This document shows, piece after piece, positions 7,875-15,930 of a stretch of 20,207 nt of DNA. Every line of letters starts with the position of its first letter. Position 1 is the stretch's first letter. This DNA is from DATLYT01 sp035574455. Its GTDB lineage: Bacteria; Bacteroidota; Ignavibacteria; UBA10030. Under the pieces are notes generated by a model. It saw only the letters and a list, made by a program, of their open reading frames with translations, was not told where the DNA came from and did no database searches. The position numbers and the translations under genes were made by a program. The stretch spans positions 1 to 20,207 of the forward strand of contig DATLYT010000189.1 in NCBI GenBank assembly GCA_035574455.1. The letters run 5' to 3'.

Positions 7875-8320
7875 ACCACAAGACACTTCAACAGCTTCTC
7901 TCAGCTTATACAGACGGAGAGCTGACGAGCGAAGAATCGGCATTTGTTCGTGAACATCTCCAGCACTGTGCGGAGTGCACACGATCGCTTCAAGAGATTC
8001 AACTCATTCGGTCCGATCTTCGGGCTGCTGCACACATAGAGTTACGTCCGGCGTTTGCCCAACAACTACTACGTGCGCTCCGACAACAACAGCAATACGG
8101 AGGGTGGGAAGCGATTGAACTATTTACTCGGCGACTGGTGTTTGCTCTCATCATCATTGTATTCATTGTTGTCAGTGTTGGTAGTTTAGGTGGTTCGGAA
8201 GAAGCAATTGTGTTTGAGCCGTACCTTTCTGGTGAATCAACGGATTCTGTTGCCACACGCGTATTGACGACGGGAGAGATTTCAAAAGAGGATCTGCTCC
8301 TCGCCGTCTCAACGCGGTAA
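7871..8320 (+). CDS. Membrane-anchored zinc-finger anti-sigma factor
   Basis: This is a 149-residue partner of the preceding sigma factor. The N-terminal cytoplasmic domain carries the zinc-binding anti-sigma signature His29-x3-Cys33-x2-Cys36 (HLQHCAEC) after the typical LLSAYTDGELTSEE helix. That domain would hold the sigma factor inactive. A single membrane helix lies at about residues 88-106 (RLVFALIIIVFIVVSVG), followed by a short, acidic extracytoplasmic tail of about 40 residues. The tail is shorter than RseA's periplasmic domain, so release could occur by proteolysis of this tail or by redox/zinc loss at the finger; the sequence does not decide. The start overlaps the sigma stop by four bases. 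The Spy-like gene follows after 13 bases. Confidence 0.92.
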   Translation: MNHKTLQQLLSAYTDGELTSEESAFVREHLQHCAECTRSLQEIQLIRSDLRAAAHIELRPAFAQQLLRALRQQQQYGGWEAIELFTRRLVFALIIIVFIVVSVGSLGGSEEAIVFEPYLSGESTDSVATRVLTTGEISKEDLLLAVSTR

Positions 8321-8333
8321 CGAGGACACAAAT

Positions 8334-8717
8334 ATGCAGGCAAAAACAAAAACCTTTTGGTTGATTATCGTCGTCTTTCTCCTTGGCGGTATTGCAGGTG
8401 GGTTTGTAGGGAGTACGTACTTCGGGAAGAAGAACACTTTTCGAAGCAGGCCGAGCAGAGAAGAGATTCAGAAAGAGTTTGCTATGAAGCTGAAACTCAC
8501 ACCGGAGCAAAGCGCAACGATTGACTCGGTGTTCGAGGCAAACAGGGCAAAGTTGAATGCGATCTCAAAGCAATATTCCCAAATGTTCAAAGCGCATCGC
8601 GATTCACTGCGCGTAGAAATTCGCAAACAGTTGACTCCAGAACAAAACAAACTTTACGATGAGTACATCAAAGAAATCGAAGAGCGAGAGAGACGGTGGC
8701 GGCAAGGGTCGCGGTAA
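8334..8717 (+). CDS. Spy/CpxP-like membrane-anchored periplasmic stress protein
   Basis: This 127-residue protein has an N-terminal membrane anchor (about residues 8-27, FWLIIVVFLLGGIAGGFVGS) and a charged, all-helical periplasmic part. Two LTPEQ motifs (residues 55-59 and 100-104) match the LTxxQ signature of the Spy/CpxP/heavy-metal-resistor family, whose members chaperone periplasmic proteins or sense envelope stress and metals. It lacks a cleavable signal, so it probably stays tethered. A GAGGA at 8322-8326 supports ATG 8334. Its position directly after a sigma/anti-sigma pair suggests it senses or buffers damage for that circuit, possibly by touching the anti-sigma tail. No metal-binding His/Cys cluster is visible. 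Confidence 0.85.
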   Translation: MQAKTKTFWLIIVVFLLGGIAGGFVGSTYFGKKNTFRSRPSREEIQKEFAMKLKLTPEQSATIDSVFEANRAKLNAISKQYSQMFKAHRDSLRVEIRKQLTPEQNKLYDEYIKEIEERERRWRQGSR

Positions 8718-8733
8718 CGCCTGAAACAAAGAT

Positions 8734-8746
8734 ACAGAAGTTCTGT
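8734..8746. promoter_or_regulatory. Perfect inverted repeat ACAGAA-G-TTCTGT upstream of the MacA-like gene
   Basis: A 13-base palindrome with a one-base centre lies in the 56-base gap between the Spy-like and MacA-like genes, 14 bases before the AGGAGG ribosome binding site (8760-8765). It could be an operator or a small mRNA hairpin. There is no T-tract, so it is not a terminator. No binding protein can be named. Confidence 0.35.
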
Positions 8747-8773
8747 GTATTAGTGCAATAGGAGGATAGATTC

Positions 8774-10357
8774 ATGAAACGCGTAAGAACGATTGTGTTG
8801 GCTGTGATTGTTATTGCAGCGATCTCGGCTGGCGGATACTATTTCCTTGGTTCGAGCGATCAGCCAGAGACGCGGACTGTCTCAGGTCAGGTGCAACGTG
8901 TTGTTCAAGTGACACGAGGGAATCTGAACCTGGTGGTTTCCGCGAATGGTGTCGTCCAACCAATCAACCGTGTCGAGATCAAGTCGAAAGCGAGTGGCCA
9001 GATCGAACAGTTGAATTTTGAAGAGGGTCAGTTCGTGCAAAAAGGTGACCTTCTCATTGCGCTGGATCAACGTACTGCCAAGAACGATTTTGAGCAAGCG
9101 AAAGCCGATTTAGAATTGGCTCAGGCGAATCTCAAGCAGGCGGAAAACAACTTCAAGCGAGCTCAGGAGTTGTTTGCGAAGAATTTGATTTCCGAACAGG
9201 AACGCGACCAGAGCAATGTCGACTTTGTTCGGGCACAATCACAGCTTATCAAAGCACAGGCGGCTCTGTCATCGGCAGAGGAGCGGTTGCGGGATACACG
9301 CGTAATGGCGCCGATTTCTGGAGTTATTCTGACCAAGAATGTCGAGATCGGGCAGATCATATCGTCTGGCGTTTCCAATGTGGGCGGCGGAACGTTACTT
9401 GCGACACTTGCCGATATGAACGAAGTGTATGTCGAAACGAACGTCGATGAGGTCGATATCGGCAAAGTAAGCGTTGGCCAGCGTGCTAAAGTTGTTGCTG
9501 ATGCCTATCCCGATGAATCGTTCTGGGGTGAAGTCATCCGCATCGCTCCGCTGGGAAAGACGCAGCAAAACGTTACGACCTTTAATGTCATCGTGCTGGT
9601 GAAAAATATCGGGAATAGATTGAAGGCGGGGATGAGTGCTTCTGTCGACATCGAGATTTTCAACCGACAGAACGTATTGCTCGTCCCGACCGAGGCCCTG
9701 AAAGACCCACGGAGTGAACAGGGCCGTGCGATGTTGGCCTCGATGCGTCAGCCGAGTGAAGAAAAATCCACACCGGAACCCGATACGAGCAAAAAAGCTA
9801 ATGGGGCGACAGGTGGAGCAACGGATTGGCAAGCCATGCGCGAACGAATGGAGAAGATGTCTCCAGAAGAGAGGATGAAAGAGTTCCAGAAAATGCGTGA
9901 GCGCTTCCAGAACATGTCCCCTGAAGAGCGCGAGAAGATGCGTGCGCAAATGCGGCAGCAATTCGGTGGACAGGGTGGCGGAGGAATGCAATTTCGATCT
10001 GAACGGGGAGGACAAGGCGGCGGTGGGATGCAATTTGGCGGGCCCGGCGAAGGTATGATCTTTTTTGGCGGCCAGCCGCAAGGAAGGCGACAACGTCAGG
10101 CCCAGGTAGGGAATATCGAGGAAGTCCGCGAACGGGTCGTGATGGTGAAGGAAGGCGACACCTTTGTTCCGCGCCTTATCAAGGTCGGAGCCAGTAACTT
10201 CGACTATGCAGAAGTCGTGTCTGGACTGAAGGAGGGCGATGAAATCCAGATTACGACGATTTCCCGTGCTAAAATTGCCGCTGAGCAGATGGCGGAACGG
10301 ATGAGAAGTTCGAGCAATCCTCTCGGAGGCGGTAACGTTCCCGGTGGTAGGAGGTAA
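8774..10357 (+). CDS. MacA-like periplasmic adaptor (membrane fusion protein) with a repeat-rich insert
   Basis: This 527-residue protein is much longer than the roughly 370 of typical MacA. It has an N-terminal membrane anchor (about residues 5-25), a lipoyl/barrel-sandwich half (VEIKSKASGQIEQLNF...GDLLIALD, about 67-98), an alpha-helical hairpin (about 101-175), the second lipoyl half (MAPISGVILTKNVEIGQII) and a beta-barrel. From about residue 310 to 445 the membrane-proximal domain is interrupted by a Pro/Thr/Ser linker, two 19-residue MSPEER repeats (355-392), and a Gly/Met/Gln-rich stretch with GGQGGGGMQF occurring twice. The usual fold resumes at VRERVVMVKEGDTFVP. It would link the permease encoded 3 bases downstream to an outer-membrane channel. 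AGGAGG at 8760-8765 supports the start. Confidence 0.93.
   Translation: MKRVRTIVLAVIVIAAISAGGYYFLGSSDQPETRTVSGQVQRVVQVTRGNLNLVVSANGVVQPINRVEIKSKASGQIEQLNFEEGQFVQKGDLLIALDQRTAKNDFEQAKADLELAQANLKQAENNFKRAQELFAKNLISEQERDQSNVDFVRAQSQLIKAQAALSSAEERLRDTRVMAPISGVILTKNVEIGQIISSGVSNVGGGTLLATLADMNEVYVETNVDEVDIGKVSVGQRAKVVADAYPDESFWGEVIRIAPLGKTQQNVTTFNVIVLVKNIGNRLKAGMSASVDIEIFNRQNVLLVPTEALKDPRSEQGRAMLASMRQPSEEKSTPEPDTSKKANGATGGATDWQAMRERMEKMSPEERMKEFQKMRERFQNMSPEEREKMRAQMRQQFGGQGGGGMQFRSERGGQGGGGMQFGGPGEGMIFFGGQPQGRRQRQAQVGNIEEVRERVVMVKEGDTFVPRLIKVGASNFDYAEVVSGLKEGDEIQITTISRAKIAAEQMAERMRSSSNPLGGGNVPGGRR
9836..10036 (+). repeat. In-frame tandem repeats within the MacA-like gene (19-residue MSPEER units and GGQGGGGMQF units)
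   Basis: Two adjacent 57-base units (9836-9892 and 9893-9949) encode MRERMEKMSPEERMKEFQK and MRERFQNMSPEEREKMRAQ; a third unit is abandoned after MRQQ. Two 30-base units (9965-9994 and 10007-10036) both encode GGQGGGGMQF. The DNA copies differ at many positions, mostly synonymously in the glycine units, so they are old or kept by selection on the protein rather than freshly duplicated. Confidence 0.85.
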
Positions 10358-10360
10358 GAG

Positions 10361-11578
10361 ATGAATTTCAAAGAGAGTATCATCACATCGCTACGGGCTC
10401 TCGTCTCCAATAAGTTGCGTGCATTGTTGACCATGCTCGGCATCATCATCGGTGTCGCGGCCGTGATTACGATGATTGCCATTGGAGAAGGAGCGCAGAA
10501 GGCCGTCATCGATCGTATTCAGGCACTTGGCTCGAATCTCCTGTTCATCAGCCCGGGAGCTCAGCGAGGTGGAGGCGTTGTGGTGATTCAGTTTGGATCC
10601 AGTCAACGGCTCATGAATAAAGACGCCGATGCAGTAGCTCAACGCGCCTCCTCGGTAGAGGCCGTTGTGCCGGAGTTTTCTCGAAACGCTCAGGTCAAGT
10701 TTGAAAATCGTAACTGGAATACCCGTATTGTCGGCACTACACCGGAGTACGAATGGGTCCGCAACTTTAAAGCCGTTGAGGGTCGTTATTTCACCCATTC
10801 CGAAGAAAAGGCCGCATCGAAGGTCTGTTTGCTCGGTCAGACGGTTGTCGATAATCTCTTCCCCAACATAGACCCTATTGGTCAGACGATTCGGATTGCA
10901 GGCCAGTCCTTTACCGTCCTAGGCGTTCTTGAATCGAAAGGGCAGAGCGGCTGGCAGAACCCGGACGACCAGATTATTGTTCCATTATCCACAGCACAAC
11001 GACGACTTTTCGGCGTTGATTTTCTCAGTCAGATTACCGTGAAGGTGGCGAACGAACAGAAGATGGACGAGGCGTTTCTCGACATCGAGCGGATTCTGCG
11101 TCGCGAACACCGATTACGAGAGGATCAGGATAACGACTTTATGATCCGCAATCAGGCGGACATTATTTCAACGTTTCAGGAGACACAGCAAACGTTTACC
11201 TTTTTGCTTGCAGGTATTGCGGCAGTCTCTTTGGTGGTTGGCGGCATCGGAATTATGAATATTATGATTGTCTCTGTCACAGAACGGACACGCGAAATCG
11301 GAATTCGGAAAGCCATCGGTGCGCGTAAACGAGACATTATGTGGCAGTTCTTGATCGAATCTGTTACGTTGAGCGTTACCGGCGGTTGTTTGGGAATCGG
11401 ACTTGGCGTTCTGGCATCCTATCTGATCACGACCTACGGTAACCTTACGCCGTTAATCTCGTTGTCGTCGATTGTTGTGAGTTTTACGTTTGCCTCTGCC
11501 GTTGGCATTGTCTTTGGATTGTACCCTGCTTGGAAAGCGGCGATGGCAGATGTCATCGAAGCATTGCGATACGAGTGA
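10361..11578 (+). CDS. MacB-type ABC transporter permease without a fused ATPase domain
   Basis: These 405 residues correspond to the permease half of MacB. There is a first membrane helix at about 21-42 (ALLTMLGIIIGVAAVITMIAIG), then a periplasmic MacB_PCD domain (about 45-265). A C-terminal FtsX-like domain with three helices follows (about 275-300, 330-355, 368-392), including the conserved RTREIGIRKAIGARKRDI coupling segment. E. coli MacB has about 220 further N-terminal residues carrying Walker A/B motifs. None are present here, and no ATPase gene is in the window. The gene starts 3 bases after the MacA-like stop, so adaptor and permease are surely co-expressed. Such MacA/permease pairs export toxins, siderophores, lipids or peptides; the substrate is not evident. 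Lol-type lipoprotein transport is a less likely alternative because of the MacA partner. Confidence 0.93.
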   Translation: MNFKESIITSLRALVSNKLRALLTMLGIIIGVAAVITMIAIGEGAQKAVIDRIQALGSNLLFISPGAQRGGGVVVIQFGSSQRLMNKDADAVAQRASSVEAVVPEFSRNAQVKFENRNWNTRIVGTTPEYEWVRNFKAVEGRYFTHSEEKAASKVCLLGQTVVDNLFPNIDPIGQTIRIAGQSFTVLGVLESKGQSGWQNPDDQIIVPLSTAQRRLFGVDFLSQITVKVANEQKMDEAFLDIERILRREHRLREDQDNDFMIRNQADIISTFQETQQTFTFLLAGIAAVSLVVGGIGIMNIMIVSVTERTREIGIRKAIGARKRDIMWQFLIESVTLSVTGGCLGIGLGVLASYLITTYGNLTPLISLSSIVVSFTFASAVGIVFGLYPAWKAAMADVIEALRYE

Positions 11579-11609
11579 TCGTGTTATCGTTCATTGGATA
11601 AAGGTTGAC

Positions 11610-12683
11610 ATGGCAAAAATCCCACGAAAGAAAATTATTATCTCCGTACTTTTCGTTGCAGTCCTGGTGATAGCGGCGCTGCCGAAAATTAAGCCGGCCT
11701 TCAATCGTTCAAACGCTCCGACCGGTGGAGCGGCGCCTGACCAGCGTCTCCCTGTCAAGGTGCACGTTGTACGTCCAGACACACTTTATGAAAAAATCTT
11801 TACCACTGGTACGCTTGTTGCGAACGAGGAAGTTGAACTGCGCAGCGAGGTATCCGGTAAGATCGTGAAGATTTATTTTCAAGAGGGGAGCAGGGTATCA
11901 AAGGGAGACCTCTTGGTAAAAATTAATGATGCCGAAATGCAAGCGCAACTCCAACGAGAACTTTCACGCAAGGAATTAGCTGAAAAGGCAGAACAACGCC
12001 AGCGTCAGCTCTTTGAACGGGCATTGATCAGCCAGGAAGCCTATGACGCGGCAAAGAATGAGTTGAATTCCGTCAATGCCAGTATTCAACTGATCAAAGC
12101 ACAAATAGACAAAACAGAAATTCGCGCTCCGTTTGAAGGTCTTATCGGCTTGAAGTACGTCAGCGATGGAAGCTATATTACGCCAACAACGCGGATCGCG
12201 ACGCTTCAGGACACCCATCCTATTAAGATCGATTTCTCAATCCCGGAGAAGTACGCCAACGTGGTGAGGAAGAACATGAGTGTCATATTCAAAGTTCAGG
12301 GATTGGACCGCGTGTATGAAGGGATGGTGTATGCCATCGAGCCTAAAGTAGAACAGGCAACGCGAACAGTGCTTCTGCGTGCAACCAGTCCAAATCCGAA
12401 TGGTGAGTTGTTCCCCGGTTCATTCGCGGAAGTTGAGCTGATACTTCAGCGTATCGATAACGCGTTGACAATTCCCAGTGAGGCGTTGATACCCGATATC
12501 GCCGGTCAACGCGTGTTCATCGCGCGGGATGGACTTGCGCAAACGCAACGGGTTCAAACAGGGATTCGCACTGCTACCACAGTTCAGATAACCGACGGTG
12601 TCAAAGCTGGTGACAGTGTCATCACCTCCGGCATTCTCCAGTTGCGCTCCGGCATGCCCGTCCAAATCGCTCAAGTCGAATAA
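11610..12683 (+). CDS. RND efflux periplasmic adaptor (MdtA/MexE-like membrane fusion protein)
   Basis: This 357-residue adaptor of RND tripartite pumps starts at ATG 11610, directly before a positively charged N-terminus and membrane anchor (KIPRKKIIISVLFVAVLVIAAL). An upstream in-frame start at 11490 would overlap the permease gene by about 90 bases. Visible domains are lipoyl half 1 (VELRSEVSGKIVKIYF...GDLLVKIND), a short helical hairpin (QLQRELSRKELAEKAEQRQ...LISQEAYDAAKNEL), and lipoyl half 2 (IRAPFEGLIGLKYVSDGSYI). A beta-barrel (IKIDFSIPEKYANVV) and a membrane-proximal domain (LTIPSEALIPDIAGQRVFIARDG) follow. No lipobox cysteine is visible, so it is anchored by its helix. It is 31 bases after the permease and 14 bases before the pump gene, with which it almost certainly works. 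Confidence 0.94.
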   Translation: MAKIPRKKIIISVLFVAVLVIAALPKIKPAFNRSNAPTGGAAPDQRLPVKVHVVRPDTLYEKIFTTGTLVANEEVELRSEVSGKIVKIYFQEGSRVSKGDLLVKINDAEMQAQLQRELSRKELAEKAEQRQRQLFERALISQEAYDAAKNELNSVNASIQLIKAQIDKTEIRAPFEGLIGLKYVSDGSYITPTTRIATLQDTHPIKIDFSIPEKYANVVRKNMSVIFKVQGLDRVYEGMVYAIEPKVEQATRTVLLRATSPNPNGELFPGSFAEVELILQRIDNALTIPSEALIPDIAGQRVFIARDGLAQTQRVQTGIRTATTVQITDGVKAGDSVITSGILQLRSGMPVQIAQVE

Positions 12684-12697
12684 GAAAGGATGCACGT

Positions 12698-15600
12698 ATG
12701 AGTCTTGCTGCGACAAGTATTCGGCGCCCTGTTTTGACGATCGTTCTTTCCTTGGGTATTACACTCTTCGGCGTCATCGCTTTCACGTTCCTCGGTGTGC
12801 GAGAATATCCCGCGGTCGACCCGCCGGTGATTACCGTTTCGACGTCGTATGTAGGTGCTAATGCCGATGTGATCGAGGCACAGATTACGGAACCGCTGGA
12901 GGCCTCTCTCAATGGGGTTGCCGGAATTCGGTCGCTGGTCTCTTCCAGTAGCGAGGGGCGGAGCAATATTCGGGTGGAGTTTCAATTGGGGACCGATCTT
13001 GAAGCTGCAGCAAACGACGTGCGCGACCGTGTTTCACGAGCCATGCGTAGTCTTCCACCGGATGCCGACCCGCCCATTGTTAGTAAATCGGATGCAGACG
13101 CAAGCCCCATTGTTTCGATCTCGGTAATGAGCGACAAACGCGACCAACTTGAGTTGAGCGGCATTGCCAACGACATCATCAAAGAACGGTTGCAGACCAT
13201 TCCCGGCGTGAGTGAAGTGCGCATTTGGGGCGAGAAGCGCTACTCGATGCGGTTGTGGATCGTTCCCTCGAAGTTGGCGGCGTATGGTTTGACGCCACGC
13301 GATGTTCTCACAGCCCTGGCAGCGGAAAATGTCGAACTTCCAACAGGCCGGATCGAAGGCTACAAAACTGAACTCACCGTGCGTACAATGGGACGTTTGA
13401 GTAATCCAGACGAGTTCGGGAATCTCATTATCAAGGAAATTGGCGGTAATGTCGTTCGCTTTCGCGACGTCGGGTATGTCGAATTGGGTCCGGAAAACCA
13501 ACGCACCATCTTCCGACGCGACGGTGTGCCGATGGTCGGTGTAGCGATCACCCCACAGCCGGGCGCGAACCATGTTGCCATCGCAGATGAATTCTACAAA
13601 CGTGTTGAGCAAATCAAAAAAGACCTTCCGCCGGATATTACCATCGCGACCGGTTTTGACGTCACCAAGTACATCCGCCGTTCGGTTTCTGAAGTTCAAG
13701 AAACCCTCCTGATTGCCTTCGGTCTGGTGGTACTCGTGATCTTTCTGTTCCTTCGCGACTGGCGAACAACGATTATTCCTGTCGTGGCAATCCCCATTTC
13801 GATCATCGGCGCCTTTTTCGTGATGTACCTGGCGAATTTCAGCATCAACGTCCTTACACTTCTGGGGCTCGTTCTGGCGATCGGAATTGTCGTAGATGAC
13901 GCCATCGTTGTTCTCGAGAATATTTATTCCAAAGTAGAACGGGGGATGGCCTCTTATGAGGCCGGCTTTAAAGGCTCTCAAGAAATTTACCTCGCCATTA
14001 TCTCTACAACGGTCGCTCTCGTTATCATTTTCTTCCCTGTTGTTTTCCTTGGTGGATTGACAGGCAGTTTGTTTCGAGAGTTTGGAATCGTCATTGCGGG
14101 TTCGGTCATCATTTCAGCTTTCGTTTCTTTGTCGCTGACACCGATGATGAGCACACGCGTGCTTTCGTTCAAGAAGGGTCATAGCTGGTTCTGGCACAAG
14201 ACGGAGCCTTTTTTCGCTGGGCTGGTGGACCGCTATCGGGCAACATTACATCGCTTTTTGCAGCATCGATGGCTCGGTTTCGCGATTATGGCTGTTGCTC
14301 TTGTGATGATCTTTGTTTTCGGCTCGGTCTTACGATCCGAGTTAGCTCCTCTGGAAGACCGGTCGAGACTCCAGGTCAGCTCAACGGCTCCCGAAGGCGT
14401 CTCGTTCGAATATATGGATGCGTACATGCAGCGGTTGTCGTCAACGGTTGCAGAGAACGTGCCGGAACGAGAAGCCATTATGGCAATGACAGCACCGGGA
14501 TTTGGAACCGGCTCGGTCAACAGCGGGAACATTACCGTCGTGTTGAAAGACAAGGAGTTCCGAGAGCGCTCGCAGCAAGAAATTGCTTCCTCGCTTTCAC
14601 GCATTGTGAGAAATTATTCCGAAGCGCGCACATTTGTTACCCAGGATCAGACGATTAGTGTTGGGATGCGGCGCGGCGGTTTGCCCGTGCAGTACGTCGT
14701 TCAGGCGGCGAACATCGATAAGCTCAAACAGGTCATTCCGAAATTTATGGAAGAAGCGTCGAAGCACCCGGCTTTTACCATTGTCGATGTGAACCTGAAA
14801 TTCAACAAGCCGGAGTTACGCGTGAGCATCAACCGTGAAAAGGCGCGTGCCCTCGGCGTGTCGGTCATCGATATTGCTCAGACCATCCAGCTTGCCTTAA
14901 GCGGTCAACGGTTTGGCTATTTTGTGATGAATGGAAAGCAGTACCAGGTGATCGGTCAGCTCACGCGGGAGAATCGAGACGATCCTGTTGATCTCAAATC
15001 GCTCTTCGTTCGCAATCGAGAAGGGAAGCTGATTCAACTGGATAACCTCGTATCGCTCTCGGAAGATAGTCGGCCACCGCAACTCTACCGCTTCAATCGC
15101 TATTCCGCAGCAACGTTTTCTGCTGGTTTAGCTCCCGGCTATACACTCGGAGACGGCATTAAGGCCATGGATGAAATCGCCAGCAAAGTACTTGATGACT
15201 CGTACAGTACGACGTTAGACGGTCCCTCGCGAGATTTTGTTGAAAGCTCTTCAAGCCTGTTGTTCGCTTTTGTCCTCGCGCTCATACTGATTTATCTTGT
15301 TCTTGCAGCGCAGTTCGAGAGCTTCATCGATCCTTTTGTGATTCTCCTGACGGTACCGCTTGCATTGGCCGGCGCTCTCTTTGCACTCTGGTATTTCGAC
15401 CAGACGCTGAACATCTTTAGCCAGATCGGCATTATTATGCTTATCGGTTTGGTAACGAAAAATGGTATTCTCATTGTCGAATTTGCCAACCAGCGAAAAG
15501 CGGCAGGGCTCTCCGTCCGAGAGGCTGTGCAAGAGGCGGCCGCTGCGCGCTTGCGACCGATCCTGATGACAAGTCTTTCCACCATGTGCGGATTCATGCC

Positions 15601-15862
15601 GGTTGCGCTGGCACTCGGAGCAGGGGCCGAAAGCCGCGTGTCGATGGGTATTGCCGTCATTGGGGGCCTCGTCTTCTCCAGTGTACTGACGCTCTACGTG
15701 ATTCCCTCGATGTATTCCTTCTTCTCTCGAAAGAAGGTAACGGAACCTGTTACGTCGGTAGAAGCGACGCAAGAGGAGTTCGAACCCGGACCGCCGGTTG
15801 TTGTCGGTGGTAATGGCGGTTCGGAAGTCGTTACCAACAACTCTATGCGCGCCTCGCAATAA
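12698..15862 (+). CDS. RND-family efflux pump inner-membrane transporter (HAE1/AcrB type)
   Basis: This 1054-residue proton-driven exporter has the normal length for AcrB/MexF-like pumps. The N-terminus IRRPVLTIVLSLGITLFGVIAF gives helix 1. The porter domain follows, then helices 2-6 with the paired proton-relay aspartates Asp400-Asp401 in GIVVDDAIVVLENI (helix 4). The second half repeats this layout, with the conserved helix-10 Lys921 in GLVTKNGILIVEFAN. LRPILMTSLSTMCGFMPVAL is the usual late motif. The C-terminal 40 residues are a Pro/Gly/Val-rich tail without a recognisable function. AAAGGA at 12685-12690 precedes ATG 12698. It is paired with the adaptor just upstream, but no outer-membrane channel gene is present. 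The substrate is likely amphiphilic compounds but cannot be specified. Confidence 0.97.
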   Translation: MSLAATSIRRPVLTIVLSLGITLFGVIAFTFLGVREYPAVDPPVITVSTSYVGANADVIEAQITEPLEASLNGVAGIRSLVSSSSEGRSNIRVEFQLGTDLEAAANDVRDRVSRAMRSLPPDADPPIVSKSDADASPIVSISVMSDKRDQLELSGIANDIIKERLQTIPGVSEVRIWGEKRYSMRLWIVPSKLAAYGLTPRDVLTALAAENVELPTGRIEGYKTELTVRTMGRLSNPDEFGNLIIKEIGGNVVRFRDVGYVELGPENQRTIFRRDGVPMVGVAITPQPGANHVAIADEFYKRVEQIKKDLPPDITIATGFDVTKYIRRSVSEVQETLLIAFGLVVLVIFLFLRDWRTTIIPVVAIPISIIGAFFVMYLANFSINVLTLLGLVLAIGIVVDDAIVVLENIYSKVERGMASYEAGFKGSQEIYLAIISTTVALVIIFFPVVFLGGLTGSLFREFGIVIAGSVIISAFVSLSLTPMMSTRVLSFKKGHSWFWHKTEPFFAGLVDRYRATLHRFLQHRWLGFAIMAVALVMIFVFGSVLRSELAPLEDRSRLQVSSTAPEGVSFEYMDAYMQRLSSTVAENVPEREAIMAMTAPGFGTGSVNSGNITVVLKDKEFRERSQQEIASSLSRIVRNYSEARTFVTQDQTISVGMRRGGLPVQYVVQAANIDKLKQVIPKFMEEASKHPAFTIVDVNLKFNKPELRVSINREKARALGVSVIDIAQTIQLALSGQRFGYFVMNGKQYQVIGQLTRENRDDPVDLKSLFVRNREGKLIQLDNLVSLSEDSRPPQLYRFNRYSAATFSAGLAPGYTLGDGIKAMDEIASKVLDDSYSTTLDGPSRDFVESSSSLLFAFVLALILIYLVLAAQFESFIDPFVILLTVPLALAGALFALWYFDQTLNIFSQIGIIMLIGLVTKNGILIVEFANQRKAAGLSVREAVQEAAAARLRPILMTSLSTMCGFMPVALALGAGAESRVSMGIAVIGGLVFSSVLTLYVIPSMYSFFSRKKVTEPVTSVEATQEEFEPGPPVVVGGNGGSEVVTNNSMRASQ

Positions 15863-15878
15863 TTGGAGTTGTTCTCCC

Positions 15879-15930
15879 ACACCATCTGCTCAGGATCTCT
15901 GGATTCCGGGCAGATGGTGTTTGCTTTTCT
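15879..15930 (+). terminator. Rho-independent terminator ending the efflux cluster
   Basis: A perfect 11-bp stem is formed by ACACCATCTGC (15879-15889) and GCAGATGGTGT (15910-15920). The 20-base apical region can itself pair partially (AGGATC with GATTCC). TTTGCTTTTCTT follows. It starts 16 bases after the pump stop codon. Confidence 0.9.

Noticed and set aside
9395..10093. Minus-strand open frame of 232 codons in the adaptor gene
   Set aside because: Its His/Leu/Phe-rich stretch is simply the antisense of the MSPEER repeat region; no independent support.
11490..11609. Upstream in-frame extension of the second adaptor gene
   Set aside because: It would overlap the permease gene in another frame, and the extra residues precede a normal membrane anchor; ATG 11610 fits the family better.
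13034..13981. Long open frame of 315 codons on the minus strand inside the RND pump gene
   Set aside because: It lies wholly antisense to an unmistakable, full-length pump gene, has no recognisable motif and is His/Arg/Asn-rich, as expected from reverse reading of the coding strand.
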